64,000 nucleotides of DNA from Ashinkailepas kermadecensis. Lineage: Eukaryota > Arthropoda > Thecostraca > Neolepadidae. The position numbers and the translations under genes are program-made. Below the pieces are notes generated by a model. It did not search any database, was not told where the DNA came from, and worked only from the letters and a program-made list of their open reading frames with translations. The stretch lies in assembly GCA_034440615.1 (NCBI GenBank), contig JAOTOM010004110.1, positions 25,001 through 89,000 of the forward strand, in the 5' to 3' direction. This document shows, piece after piece, positions 45,610 to 56,363 of this stretch (positions are counted from its first letter, which is position 1; every line of letters starts with the position of its first letter).

Positions 45610-46229
45610 CTGCCAGACAGTACCGTACGCTGAATACAGCCGAGGAAGATGTGCCTGTTTGACAGCGCCAAATAAAGACAAGCGGAAATTTAGCCAAGCC
45701 TGCGAGGGCTTGGAAAAACTGGAATTTAGAAACCGTCCTGAACACAATATTGTTTACCACCCTAAACTTTCGATTTTTCACACATGTAGTGTAAGGACGC
45801 ACCCATATTCATTGCAGTCATATACACATCACATAAATCAATGGGTAACATTTTTGTGACATAAGTTGGGGGAAAGCAAAATGAATGTTTCAGGTCAAGA
45901 CCTCATGGTATAAGAAGTTTACCACGAACAAACACGATGTGAGGAAAACAACTGGCTGCTCTGCTGCTTTAGTTGCATAGACTGTTAAACTTACTTTCTA
46001 TAAAGATAAGCCATTAACTAGTTAGGAACACATGCTAAGAGAACATATCTGTGTCCATAGCATATAGGCACCAACGCTTCACATCCTTGACAACTATGCC
46101 TTGATGATGATTATTGGGTTTTGGGGTGCGTCAACCCATGTGGGTTATATTGCACCCATAACAAACTTGCTTAGACACGCGTCAGATTGTCACGTTCGAA
46201 TACAAGATGTCTGTGGAGTAAGATATCAC
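45610..46229. other. Intron; diverged SINE 3' domain on the minus strand
   Basis: At about 46083-46146 the minus strand reads GGGTGCAATATAACCC, GTTGACGCACCCC and AAAACCCAATAATCATC, a diverged copy of the SINE 3' domain. The rest is unrecognised. Confidence 0.4.
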
Positions 46230-46510
46230 CTAGGCAGGTGCATATATCACTTGAAATCGTATCTCCGCGAGGAAGTTCAAAACTGCTCTGTTATATATAA
46301 ATCGGGAATGGATTCCCAGTAAGTCCATTAATCTCAGATTATTCGCATCATATCCGAAGTGCCGTCTTCGTTCTTCTGCATATGCTGGGCACGCCACCAG
46401 CACATGGTGCATAGTCAGCATGGCATTACACTTCACACATTCCGGCCTGTCGTCCCCGCGCAGCAAGTATCTATGTGTTGCTGGTAACTATGCTTTCACA
46501 CGCACAATAA
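46230..46510 (-). pseudogene. Non-LTR retrotransposon fragment, C-terminal zinc knuckle
   Basis: The minus strand encodes YLLRGDDRPECVKC, AMLTMHHVLVACPAY and EERRRHFG, the C-x2-C-x7-H-x4-C region and following YLL/CPxY signature at the end of jockey/I-type non-LTR elements. An in-frame stop lies just upstream (near 46480). Clade uncertain. Confidence 0.65.
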
Positions 46511-46974
46511 TAAACGTAAATTCAGGCAAAGTCAGCAGACGAAACATACCGCGTGGCCAGGAACCTGTTATCATGAGAGAAGAGCATCCTTCCGACACCC
46601 TGTCGTGATTTCGCCGAATCTCCGGCAGACTTGGCGTGCTTCAGCAGCACCGGTCGCCGCTCGCACAACTCATCTGCGGATCACCGGGCCATGTCAAGAC
46701 AACTCCCTTGCAACGATTGTCTGTTACTTCGATCTTGGAATCTTTGATCGCAACAACTCTCCAAACTTGGACGGGAAAATGGTGCCCGGGGCGGGCAGAA
46801 ATTCAGAAATATCGTCCAGGATGGTTCTCACGAGCAATAAAAAAATATGGACGAAGAAAACAGCCATTCTAACAGAGCTCAGCATATTCCAAAATGCTGA
46901 CTTTGAGAACGCCTCCTCTTGCCGGTGGTGAAGTCCATATCAGCTCCCGCTAACCCGTAAACAGTTTCACACCC
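46511..46974. other. Unrecognised sequence
   Basis: Possibly more of the retroelement, but no motif could be read. Confidence 0.3.
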
Positions 46975-46978
46975 TTAA

Positions 46979-47906
46979 CACGCGCCCTGGAGGGCCTCTG
47001 AGAATTACGCGCACTGGAGGGGGGGGGGGGGCGGATTCCGCCCCCCCCTAAGATCTCGACTCCTAGTAAAGCTGGAGGAACGAAATTCGCAGGGTGGATG
47101 GGAACGGTAGTGAACTCTGTTGTGTGCAATTTTCGTGACCATAGGTCAATATCTTCAAGGTCAAATGAGGTCAGATTGGCAACATTTTCCGGTTTTGCGT
47201 GGCTTGGCTTGTCATTGTTATGGATCGCTGTGATTGTGTTTAAATGCTCAAAAATGGGCATCAATGATGTTTTGGACATTACTAATGATGCAATGCAGAT
47301 CATAGACCCAACATTTGACCTCAGGTCACCTATATAGCACCACTTTATCAGGTCAGTTACCTGTTCCAGTTACCGGAACCGGCCGCCCGCCCGACTGCTC
47401 CGTCGGGCAGCTCGGAGCAATCGGCTTCGTGAAGAAGGGAGTGAAGTACATGAATAAAGTATGGAAACGCAATGACAAACAGTACAAATGACAACCAGTA
47501 GTGCATTTATGGCAAAATTCCAGTTTATCAAGTTTGGTTCCATTAACCTGTCATGAACTTGACCTGACTTGACCTTGGTGACCTAACATGACCTTGAAAC
47601 TATACAGCATATCAATATGCATCAAACAAGTCCCTAGTGTTGCCTAGAACACTTCCCTTTTGTCAGTATACTGGGAGCGCATCTGCGCCGATTTTTGTGG
47701 TCTGGCGCTATAACATTTTTTTACTTTAGCGGCCCCTAACTTGAAAAAAATTTCGGGCGATTTCCATTTTCTTACTTTAAACGACGCGCCGTTCATTTTT
47801 AAGCAGGTACACCGAAAATCGCGTATATCGACCGGTAAAATCTGCAGTTATTTGCGAAAAACCGGAGGGGTGGGCGGATTTCGCCCCCCCCCCTCCAGTG
47901 CGCGTG
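46979..47906. mobile_element. TTAA-flanked (piggyBac-like) non-autonomous element
   Basis: A 928-bp element between TTAA at 46975-46978 and TTAA at 47907-47910. Terminal repeats are CACGCGCCCTGGAGG on the left and CCTCCAGTGCGCGTG on the right (one difference in 15). A second inner copy of GCGCACTGGAGGGG and a GGCGGAT/CCGCCCCCC block sit near the ends. The interior holds several TGACC/GGTCA half-sites (47145-47180, 47315-47330, 47560-47600) and no transposase. A solo left end occurs at 32607. Confidence 0.75.
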
Positions 47907-47950
47907 TTAACACAGGGGTGGATCCAGACATTTTCATGGAGGGTGACTGA

Positions 47951-48102
47951 CAGTGGCGCAGCCAAGATTTTCTTAACGGGGCCCGACCGTAAATGATGCG
48001 CGCCGAAAATGTTTGGTACTGCGTGTTGAAAATTAAAAAAAAAAATTATTTGACCTAGTGTATTTTTGTTTGGTAAGGGCGGGGGCATTGGCTGCGCCTC
48101 TG
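47951..48102. mobile_element. Short hAT-like MITE
   Basis: The 152-bp element starts CAGTGGCGCAGCCAA and ends TTGGCTGCGCCTCTG (15-bp inverted repeats, one difference). The ends resemble hAT termini, but the flanking 8-bp sequences are not a clear duplication. A further terminus-like CAGGGGTGGATCCAG lies at 47913. Confidence 0.6.
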
Positions 48103-48654
48103 GGGGCAGATATCCTTGAAGGGGCACATATGGCTGATAAATTAGTTGAACGGAGGGGAGGAGGTGGCCTTGGGCATATTATTCAGGGGCGCCTTTTCAA
48201 CTGAAAGTGGCGTCCCAAGTTGAAAAATACGTTCAGCGGAGAGAGGTACACTCGAGCCTTCCTGAAGGGGCGCTTTTCTCGGTCGGGGATGGGGTGCGAC
48301 CTTTCCATAAGGGCAGGGCAAGGGGAACATGGCTCCAGTGCCACCTGCTTCAACAGTACAACACCATGGACGCGATGGAAAACGAAGATCACGAGTAGAT
48401 GCTGAACTTTCTTCGCTGAATCAGGGTGCGACTACCAAATGCGTCAGCATTGAGACTGACGTCCTGGCCATTCACACCGTAATTTGTAATGAAGCGATGC
48501 CAGCTATTATGATTTTTCGCCACGTTTATAGTACAGCTAATACGTCACTTTTCATAGAATGAGATTCCTTTGACAATGGGAGGAGAGCTCGAAGTCCTTC
48601 CCTAGGGAAGAGTGAACGTTCCTTGGCTGCCGAAGAACCGAAGCCTTACCCCCC
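48103..48654. other. Unrecognised sequence
   Basis: GC-rich start (48170-48330) with loose similarity to the interior of the MITE at 42189; no coding signal. Confidence 0.3.
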
Positions 48655-48702
48655 AGCTGTCCCGTGTGATGCCCATAGAAGGGTATCACACGGGACAGCT
48701 CC
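48655..48702. repeat. Perfect 16-bp hairpin
   Basis: AGCTGTCCCGTGTGAT, a ~14-base loop, then ATCACACGGGACAGCT. It lies at the edge of a retroelement fragment. Confidence 0.85.
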
Positions 48703-49560
48703 GCGCCGTTCGTAACCTAGACGAACAAGCCTACTTTCATGCTCGTTCCCTGCCCACCTCACCCCTCTCGACCAGTCGGCGCTCTTTCTAGTGCGTTGTA
48801 GGGAAATCGAGTTGTATCGGCGGCCAGCTCGTCAGTGCGTATACCCCATCTCTCTATAGGTTCGAATCGGTCTGAGGCCCCTTTCTGGGTCAAAGGATAG
48901 TGCCTCCACACTGCGCCAACCTCTGACCGAAGGGGACGACACCATCCTATGCACTGACTGACGCTCCTCCATTGAAACCCTTGCTACCGAACACAACACT
49001 CGCCCGCATTCCACGCTATTCGACACCTGTACCATGCCCATCATACACACCTCCAACTCACATTGCTTTGGATCTCCGGCCCCATAGGCATTCCGGGTAA
49101 CGTTAGAGCTGACGGCCTCGCCCGTTTGTCTACCGACCTCCAACCCACCCACTATCCGCCCGTACCCCGGTGACCTCCTGCCCCTGGCCGACGCATTATG
49201 TTAACATAAATATATCTCCGGGCCTGCTGGGACCACAGCACCTCGCACACACATCAAGCATGTCCTCCCCATATGGACCTCACCACACCAAAACACACGC
49301 TATAAGATGATTATCGCCCGTTTACGGCTGGACCACACAAACCTGGCCCACAATTATACTTTCCAACCAATACGCCACCCTTCGCTTTGTGTGCTGTCCA
49401 TACTTCTGCTGCACATGTTTACTTACACTCCAACATGTGCTTCACAACGTCGTTCCATTTTCAACTACTTTGCCAAAAATCGCAAGCCAATATCGTTGCG
49501 AACACCGCTCCGGGACGAGCACCGGGGCCCCTCGAGCCCCTTGTCGTTTTCCTACATAGC
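48703..49560 (+). pseudogene. Non-LTR retrotransposon fragment: RNase H and C-terminal region
   Basis: Plus-strand frames read LLWISGPIGIPGNVRADGLA at about 49055-49115, the WxxGHxGxxGNxxAD...A motif of an RNase H domain with the catalytic His replaced by Pro in this copy. Then, after a frameshift, MIIARLRLDHTNLAHNYTF from 49307 matches the RLRxGHTxLTHxYL signature downstream, ending in ASQRRSIFNYF. Frameshifts and stops show decay. It is oriented opposite to the fragment at 46230-46510. Confidence 0.65.
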
Positions 49561-49965
49561 ATGAACGGGATCAGTCAATTTGAAGGCAAACGTTAATTTT
49601 ATCTCCCCTATCGTCTACCACAAACATATCAGCTATCGTACTAAAGGCAGGCAGGGACCGATCCAATTTGGCGGAAATGGACGATTGTCTTTTAGATTGC
49701 GCTTGGTAGGCCACCTCCGGGTTTTCCAAGTATATTGGCCTTGTCCCTTCGGGTTATTCCAAGCCATCAACAAAAGCATTCGCCTACAGAGCCAAGGTTC
49801 GGCCGGGACGGCCGCGGATCACCCTGGGAGTCGGGGCCTCCTGTTGGCCTCCAGGCCGTGGGTGGTCAGTGGAGCCTGTAGTCTCCCATATCAAACGGCC
49901 TGCCACGGCAGCGCCGAGACACATATGAAGACCGTTGGCAACCCTTCAAATGTACTGTCTCGTGT
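49561..49965. other. Intron sequence, unrecognised
   Basis: An open minus-strand stretch at about 49600-49760 has no recognisable domain. I looked here for the missing WRAP73 exon without success. Confidence 0.3.
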
Positions 49966-50130
49966 AATGTATGTCTCATGTCATGTATATATGTGTATGT
50001 TCTATGTACCCCATGTAGATCTGTGTATGTTCTATGTAACGTATGTCTCATATCATGTATATCTGTGTATGTTCTATGTAACGTATGTCTCATATCATGT
50101 ATATCTGTGTATGTTCTATGTACCTCCGCC
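49966..50130. repeat. 42-bp minisatellite
   Basis: About four units of GTATGTCTCATATCATGTAT and ATCTGTGTATGTTCTATGTA. Confidence 0.85.
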
Positions 50131-50405
50131 GGCTGCGCCAACTTCCTAGTTTGCCGATTGGCGTCTCCCATCTTTTCTACCTTGTTTGCCTGATTCCGGA
50201 TGCTACATAAGCCGGCTTAACGTAACGTAACATAACCTTTCCTTAGCGTAACGTCTGTTAGGAGATAGCACTTTGCCTCCGCAGAAGGAAAAACAACTTT
50301 GCACATGTTTACGTGTCCCCATTGAATCACCACAGTCCGCTTGACATGAATCATTACTATCAATCCACGTAGCCCAACATGGTGCCACGAGGCGAACAGA
50401 ACAGA
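50131..50405. other. Intron sequence, unrecognised
   Basis: Contains a short CGTAACGTAACATAACC stretch; no gene seen. Confidence 0.3.
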
Positions 50406-50770
50406 AGTGTGATCCGTGAACGGCGCACCGGACGTCAGGTCGGACGCCAGCTCCCAGACGTGTGATCCGTGTACGGTACACCGGACGTCAGGTCGGACGC
50501 CAGCTCCCAGACGTGTGATCCGTGTACGGCACACCGGACGTCAGGTCGGACGTCAGCTCCCAGACGTGTGATCCGTGTACGGCACACCGGACGTCAGGTC
50601 GGACGTCAGCTCCCAGACGTGTAATCCGTGTACGGCACACCGGACGTCAGGTCGGACGTCAGCTCCCAGACGTGTGATCCGTGTACGGCACACCGGACGT
50701 CAGGTCGGACGTCAGCTCCCAGACGTGTGATCCGTGTACGGCACACCGGACGTCAGGTCGGACGTAGCAC
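50406..50770. repeat. 53-bp minisatellite
   Basis: About seven highly similar units: GTGTGATCCGTGTACGGCAC, ACCGGACGTCAGGTCGGACG, TCAGCTCCCAGAC. Confidence 0.95.
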
Positions 50771-50904
50771 AGTGGATGCCAGGTCCGTACAGCAAACACC
50801 GGCGGTCAACAGTTGAGGCCAGGCCCGCCCCGCAGGTGGCGGTTCCGACTGCACTGGCACACTACTGTCCGACTGGCACACCACTGTCCGGTGATGACTG
50901 GGAC

Positions 50905-51172
50905 AGAGGAGGTGCGTGTGTGCGTGCAGAAACAGGTACAGAGACAGATACATAGACAAATATAGCGACAGATGTACAGACAGACACATGCAGGTACAAA
51001 GGCAGGTACAAAGACAGATACAGAGACAGAGACAGAGACAGAGACAGATACAGGTGCAGATACACATACAGATATAGATATAGATACAGATACAGACAGG
51101 TGCAAAGGCAAGTACAGAGCCAGATAAAGAGACTGAAGCAGAGACAGATACAGAGACAGGTGCAGATACAGA

Positions 51173-51207
<35 letters not shown>

Positions 51208-51600
51208 AGACAGAGACAGAGACAGAGACAGAGACAGAGACAGAGACAGAGACAGAGACAGAGACAGGTGCAGAGACAGAGACGGACAGAAACAGGTACA
51301 GAGACAGGCACCGAGACAGAGACATACAGATACAGAGACAGGTGCAGAGACAGACAGAAGCAGGTACAGAGACAGAGACAGGCGCAGAGACAGAGACAGG
51401 TGCAGAGACAGAGACAGAGACAGGTACAGAGACAGGCACAGATACAGGTGCAGAGACAGAGAGAGGTACAGATACAGAGACAGAGACAGGCGCAGAGACA
51501 GAGACAGGTGCAGAGACAGAGACAGAGACAGAGACAGGTACAGAGACAGGCACAGATACAGGTGCAGAGACAGGCACAGATACAGGTGCAGAGACAGAGA
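50905..51600. repeat. GAGACA-based tandem repeat after exon b donor
   Basis: A higher-order mix of GAGACA, GGTACA, GGTGCA and GATACA hexamers, beginning about 14 bases into the intron after exon b (at 51600, read on the minus strand). It explains open frames of up to 463 codons on the minus strand and 277 on the plus strand. Confidence 0.95.
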
Positions 51601-51619
51601 CAACCCCAGCACGACGTAC

Positions 51620-51791
51620 AGGTGACGTCCGTGACGCAGTCGGCGCCGGCGGCCAGCGCCAGGTCCAGTCTGAACCCGGTCAGCTTGGTCTGGCGCTCCT
51701 TGTACACGCGCAGGCCGGCGCCGGCACGGATCACGGCGCTGTGGCTCAGCGTGGTGAGCACGCCCCAGGTCACGTGGTTCACCAGCCGCAC
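51620..51791 (-). CDS. WRAP73: WRAP73-like exon b
   Basis: A 172-bp minus-strand exon with acceptor ggctgtcgcag before 51791 and donor ACCT/gtacgt after 51620. It starts in phase 0 and encodes VRLVNHVTWGVLTTLSHS and GLRVYKERQTK, matching the WRAP73 segment VRxLNHVTWxxxxxxxHxxxI...xVYKE. It joins exon a directly: the blade motif SYDDT at the end of exon a is completed by VR here. It ends one base into a codon. GC-rich third positions contrast with the AT-rich sequence elsewhere. Confidence 0.85.
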
Positions 51792-51841
51792 CTGCGACAG
51801 CCGACGGCGGCGTCAGTCGCACGCCTCCACATGGGGAAACG

Positions 51842-52905
51842 GGGCGTGACCAGTTCACGTCACGAGCCGGCAACAGGGCGTAACCAGTCGCGTCACAAGC
51901 CGGCAACAGGGCGTAACCAGTCGCGTCACAAGCCGGAAACAGGGCGTGACCAGTCGCGTCACGAGCCGGCAACAGGGCGTGACCAGTCGCGTCACAAGCC
52001 GGCAACAGGGCGTGACCAGTCGCGTCACAAGCCGGCAACAGGGCGTGACCAGTCGCGTCACGAGCCGGCAACAGGGCGTGACCAGTCGCGTCACAAGCCG
52101 GCAACGGGGCGTGACCAGTCCTCACAGCCGCAACAGGGCGTACCAGTTCCGTCACGAGCCGGCAACAGGGCGTAACCAGTCGCGTCACAGCCGGCAACAG
52201 GGCGTGACCAGTCGCGTCACGGCACAGGGCGTGACCAGTTCAGTCACAGCCGGAACAGGGCGTGACCAGTCGCGTCACAAGCCGGCACAGGGCGTGACCA
52301 GTCGCGTCACAAGCCGGCAACAGGGCGAACCACCCCCCCCACAACCCGGAAACAGGGGGGGCACCCCGCCCCCCGGCAACAGGGCGTGACCAGTCGCGTC
52401 ACAAGCCGGCAACGGGGCTGACCATGCGTACAGCCGGCAACAGGGCGTGACCAGTCGCGTCACAAGCCGGCAACGGGGCGTGACCAGTTCGCGTCACAAG
52501 CCGGCAACAGGGCGTGACCAGTCGCATCACGAGCCGGCAACAGGGCATGACCAGTCGCGCCATAAGCCGGCAACGGGGCGTGACCAGTCGCGCCATTAGC
52601 CGGCAACAGAGCGTGACCAGTCGCATCACGAGCCGGCAACAGGGCATGACCAGTCGCGCCATTAGCCGACAACGGGGCGTGACCAGTCGCGCCGTTAGCC
52701 GGCAACGGGGCGTGACCAGTCGCGTCACGAGCCGGCAACGGGGCGTGACCAGTCGCGTCACAAGCCGGGAACAGGGCGTGACCAGTTCACGTCACGAGCC
52801 GGCAACAGGGCGTGACCAGTCGCGTCACAAGCCGGCAACAGGGCGTGACCAGTCGCGTCACAAGCCGGGAACAGGGCGTGACCAGTCGCGCCATTAGCCG
52901 GTAGG
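51842..52905. repeat. 33-bp minisatellite between exons a and b
   Basis: About 32 units of GCCGGCAACAGGGCGTGACC plus AGTCGCGTCACAA, some truncated or mutated around 52120-52440. It lies about 50 bp upstream of the exon b acceptor. Confidence 0.95.
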
Positions 52906-53454
52906 GGCTTCATTTTGTATAATTTTGGAGAGATAACTGACCCCGTGTCCAATGATGTCATCCCACTCCGCATGTTCATGAGCAAAACATCCGACCGTAC
53001 CTCACCCGCTTAACCGAGTTTCCCTTGGAGTGGGGTATGAAGACGAACCAAAATTCTAGCCCAACTTCAGATCTAAATAACCTCCCACTCTCATCATTTT
53101 TCATTACACGACACCCCTGCGAGCCGGTGCTTGGTGCGGTGACGTACCAATTCAATCACGAAACGACCCTGCTAGCAGCTATTGACTATACGCCAACCGC
53201 AATGTGTGGGAGATGAGGCGAGAACAGTTGCAAATGAAATCATTCCACCTATTTGTGTTCTAGTCGCTGGCGAATCCAGCCACATGATTTGGGAAAAAAA
53301 CGACTCCTTGGGGTGACGGTGGCGACGAAAGGGCGAACCGCCGCGGACCATTGGAAATGGATCGTCCTCGACGGCTTTCGACAAACCTCGAGGATTTTGA
53401 ACAAGTGAGGGATACTGCACTAAAATACATTGCCACAATTAACTGTGCTCAGTT
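52906..53454. other. Intron sequence, unrecognised
   Basis: No exon-like or repeat signal. Positions 53281-53360 are moderately GC-rich. Confidence 0.35.
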
Positions 53455-53512
53455 AGTTAGTTATTGTAGTTTAGGGGCGAATCGACTGCAAAGGTCATAT
53501 AGCGCCCATGAA
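53455..53512 (-). repeat. Solo SINE 3' hairpin domain
   Basis: Minus strand: GGGCGCTATATGACC, then GCAGTCGATTCGCCCC, then TAAACTACAATAACTAACTA. Confidence 0.7.
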
Positions 53513-53762
53513 CTGTGCTCAGGTTTTGAGCACATTTATGCTGCATATCTGAATTTGGTTAGTCGGGAGAGGATGTGGCGGGAACCCATCGCCACGCTCT
53601 CTTCGACCTGCCTGTGGCCGTGGGCATCCGCAGGGATGCCAGCCAGCCTACTGCCAACCACCTGCCCACGCTGGTGCAACCACAAGCTCGACTTACATGG
53701 ACGAAACTTCCCATCCCTTGGCGGTGGGGAAGGAAGGCTTCGCCTCCAGTGCCATACTGGAG
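53513..53762. other. GC-rich sequence upstream of SINE B
   Basis: Open in two plus-strand frames but without a domain. It may be part of a larger composite repeat that ends in the SINE. Confidence 0.3.
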
Positions 53763-54080
53763 CCGCCCCGGTAGCTCAGTTGGTTAGAGCGCTGGCCTGC
53801 TCTGGTCTCCCCTGTCCTGGCAACGCAGGGTTCGAGTCGCTTCGCGCGCTCGCATTTAGCCCCCGGCTGGGAGGGTCAGTTGGCAGCTGGCCCGATAAGG
53901 CCGGGGACGAGCTACCGGGCAGCCGTGTCGGTGCATTGACGGCACGTTAAACTTGAATTAATGGATCGGGTGGTGGGGCCAGGGTTCACGCAACAAGCTC
54001 TGCTTAGCAATAAGACCCTGGTTCATAAAGCCACCCCAACAAGAACTCGGATTAAATTTATTTTAAATTAAAAAAAAAAA
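53763..54080 (+). mobile_element. SINE family B, full length
   Basis: The head GCCCCGGTAGCTCAGTTGGT with A box (TAGCTCAGTTGG) and B box (GGTTCGAGTCG) resembles Ile/Val-type tRNAs. The GC-rich body includes CCCCCGGCTGGGAGGGTCAG and GATAAGGCCGGGGACGAGCT. The end ACAAGAACTCGGATTAAA runs into a T/A-rich tail with about 14 A. Copies: 9249, 20466 (minus) and 26380 (minus). It sits in the WRAP73-like intron between exons a and b. Confidence 0.9.
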
Positions 54081-54335
54081 AAATACTCTTAGCAATTAAG
54101 CATATATGTGCAGGCGGGATGAATTTAGACTGAGTGACAGCTTAGCTGCTTGAGTCCCTCCCTTACACTCAATGATATTGGCAAAGCGAAGCGAAACCCT
54201 TCCGACTTGGGGGAGGTAGGTCCGCAGCGCATCTTGGGCCAAAAATATATAGTGCATGCCGTGTAAATAATATTACATTTGTTCTCGAGCATGGACCCCT
54301 GAAAGCCCCACCTCCGACCTTCGCGCTGACTTCAC

Positions 54336-54557
54336 CGTATCGTCATAGCTGGCGACGGCCAACAGCTGTCCGCTCGGGCACCACTGCACAGTGCTGACGC
54401 CGAGCTGGCAGCCGGAAAGCTCCAGTTCACCGAGCCGACGCCCGACGACGTCATAGATGGCGAGACGGAAGCGGTTCCAGCCGTCCCAGAGGCAAAACAG
54501 CTGTGAGTCGGGGCTCCAAGACAGCCCGGCCACGTCCTGGCCTACATCGTCCATGTG
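54336..54557 (-). CDS. WRAP73: WRAP73-like exon a
   Basis: A 222-bp (74-codon) minus-strand exon between acceptor gatgtccctcag and donor ACG/gtgaag. It encodes HMDDVGQDVAGLSWSPDS, then LCLWDGWNRF-like sequence (FCLWDGWNRFRLAIYD), GRRLGELE, LGVSTVQWCPSG and LLAVASYDDT. This matches consecutive WD40 blades of WRAP73 (xxWSPxxxxLxxWD...LxxYxxxGRLL...LGIxSVxWSPSxQxLAxxSYDxxV). Both ends are in phase 0 with exon b. Upstream exons encoding the N-terminal half were not found up to 64 kb. Three extra copies of the acceptor region lie just upstream. Confidence 0.85.
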
Positions 54558-54692
54558 CTGAGGGACATCAAGCGGTCAAACAAGCCACACCGTATATCTC
54601 CTGAGGGACATCAAGCGGGTCAAACACGCCACACCGTCCATGTCCTGAAGGACATCAAGCGGTCAAACACGCCACATCGTCAATGTGCTGAG
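54558..54692 (-). repeat. 43/44-bp repeat that copies the exon a splice acceptor
   Basis: Minus-strand junctions ...CCCTCAG/CACAT or CCTTCAG/GACAT occur at 54688, 54645, 54601 and the true one at 54558, spaced 43, 44 and 43 bp. Each unit also copies the first ~17 exon bases (CACATTGACGATGTGG, GACATGGACGGTGTGG) followed by CGTGTTTGACCGCTTGATGT. Confidence 0.85.
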
Positions 54693-56207
54693 GGATTTTA
54701 GACGGGATGAATGCATACCAAGGTAAAAATGGCGTAAGAAGAGCATGCATATGACAAAAATAGGAACATTGGGCCCAAATTGGCCGTGACCTCAGGTCGC
54801 TGACCTGACCTTGACTAAAAATCCGAGATTTATCGTTCCGAGTTTTGGAGACACAGCCCAATTGCACCCACGTAGCAAGTCTTATTTCAATATCTCATGT
54901 GCATGAATTATCGATTTTCATCATTATATGACGATCCTTATATGACCTGTGGTTCAAATTTCCACTTGAGATGCAAACATGATCGAAGAAAGGGTACTGA
55001 AAAATATATCGACGCTGTGCACCGCCGTTTTCCCGCTATCGCGGAAAACGCTTAGGGGATGGGCGTAAAAGATCCCAGACGCGGGTTAACGAACTGTTGA
55101 GTATTGACTTGATTCTGTGAACACTTTGACGTTTTTGGTATTCGATGTGGACTACAGGCATGGACCGTGCGAATTATTGGCATAAAACATCGATGAAAAT
55201 AAAGTTATGCACCGGCTTGCTTTGAAATATATTTTGCATCCAAAATGTAGAAACGAAGAATTGTGCCTAAATCACTGCAAGGAGGAAACAAAGGTTTAAA
55301 CAAATGTCACGATTTATCTTCTCCAATGAGATTGTTCCCATCCCCTGTATGGAATTATGTCGATTATGTCTCCAATTATGTCCCACGACGAGGTTTCCTT
55401 CATGCCTAACTGCCAGAAAACACAAATGCACGCTGGCCGGTCAGTCACGCTTTTCACATCGGCCCACGGTCCTGCAGTATGGCACCCAGCAGTCACCTGC
55501 CACGGCGCATTAAGTGCGTCGATAAATATCCTGCCATCGGACTGGACACGTTGACCGACATCGCTGAACAACGGCACCAGCGAAGGTTACACAAGCTACC
55601 GAAAGCTCGATTCAGTGTGAACGAGATGCAGGTGATCTAGTCGTGGATGACTGATTGTGATTGTGCTAGTTCGTGACGATATCCAACCCCGCACCCGCCA
55701 CCATTGGGTGTCCCACCCCTTCAGTGGCAACTGGGAAGCTCTTCGACTTCATTTAGCTGTAACGGACTGGTGCACCGCAATTAGTACAGATACTGGGACA
55801 AAAGTGCAAAAAAATATTCGTAGATCTCTTCACGACAGCAGTGGATATTCATGCTCCCATAGAGCCGCTACTGTCAGAAATCATACAGCACCCAAGCTGA
55901 CAGTGCCCACCATCCGGCTATTGGCACGCAGGGGGGGGGCACAAACAATTGTACACGGTTTGAACCGACGGTGTCGATTTGCAACCCGGCGAGCCCACCG
56001 TGATGACGTCACTCGGAATGGCTGCATAATGGTCGATATGTCCTGAAGAAGATGGCCGGGCCCCACTTCTGAGGACACGTGATGCCATGCACCCAGCACT
56101 TCTCGTAGACGTAGCCGGGCTCAACACGCATTTGTCCACCACCATAGGAACGAAACCGCTAGACAATGTAATGCCAATACATTATCTACCACTTCTCCTA
56201 CCTCGTG
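54693..56207. other. Unrecognised sequence
   Basis: Positions 54783-54815 are rich in TGACC half-sites (CCGTGACCTCAGGTCGCTGA, CCTGACCTTGACT). A minus ORF at 55314-55577 and a plus ORF at 55657-56046 lack clear domains. A TTTTCCCGCTATCGCGGAAA palindrome lies near 55030. I did not find the upstream WRAP73 exons here. Confidence 0.35.
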
Positions 56208-56345
56208 TGTCAACACTATAGCCAAGTCAATCACATTGACTTACACACGCCTGCGCAACACCATAGCCAAGTTAAGTACATTGACCTACATACGCCTGCC
56301 CAACACTGTAGCAAGTCAATTACATTGACCTACACAGGCCGGCAC
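56208..56345. repeat. Tandem repeat, ~55-bp unit
   Basis: Three diverged copies with CAACACTATAGCCAAGTCAA, CATTGACCTACA and ACGCCTGCG. Confidence 0.75.
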
Positions 56346-56363
56346 AACATTATCGTGACTGCG

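Noticed and set aside
44553..45802. 200-codon minus ORFs rich in PNPELIKQS and TKPRADQTELLSEVGD
   Set aside because: They run through the 63-bp array in frames other than that of the flanking exon.
50753..52197. Open frames of 200-463 codons on both strands
   Set aside because: They lie in hexamer and 33-bp tandem arrays with periods divisible by three; only the 51620-51791 segment matches a protein family.
55314..55577. Candidate upstream WRAP73 exon on the minus strand
   Set aside because: Only a vague SDGRIF...WQ resemblance; it lacks the conserved ERRD and blade residues and has no convincing splice sites.
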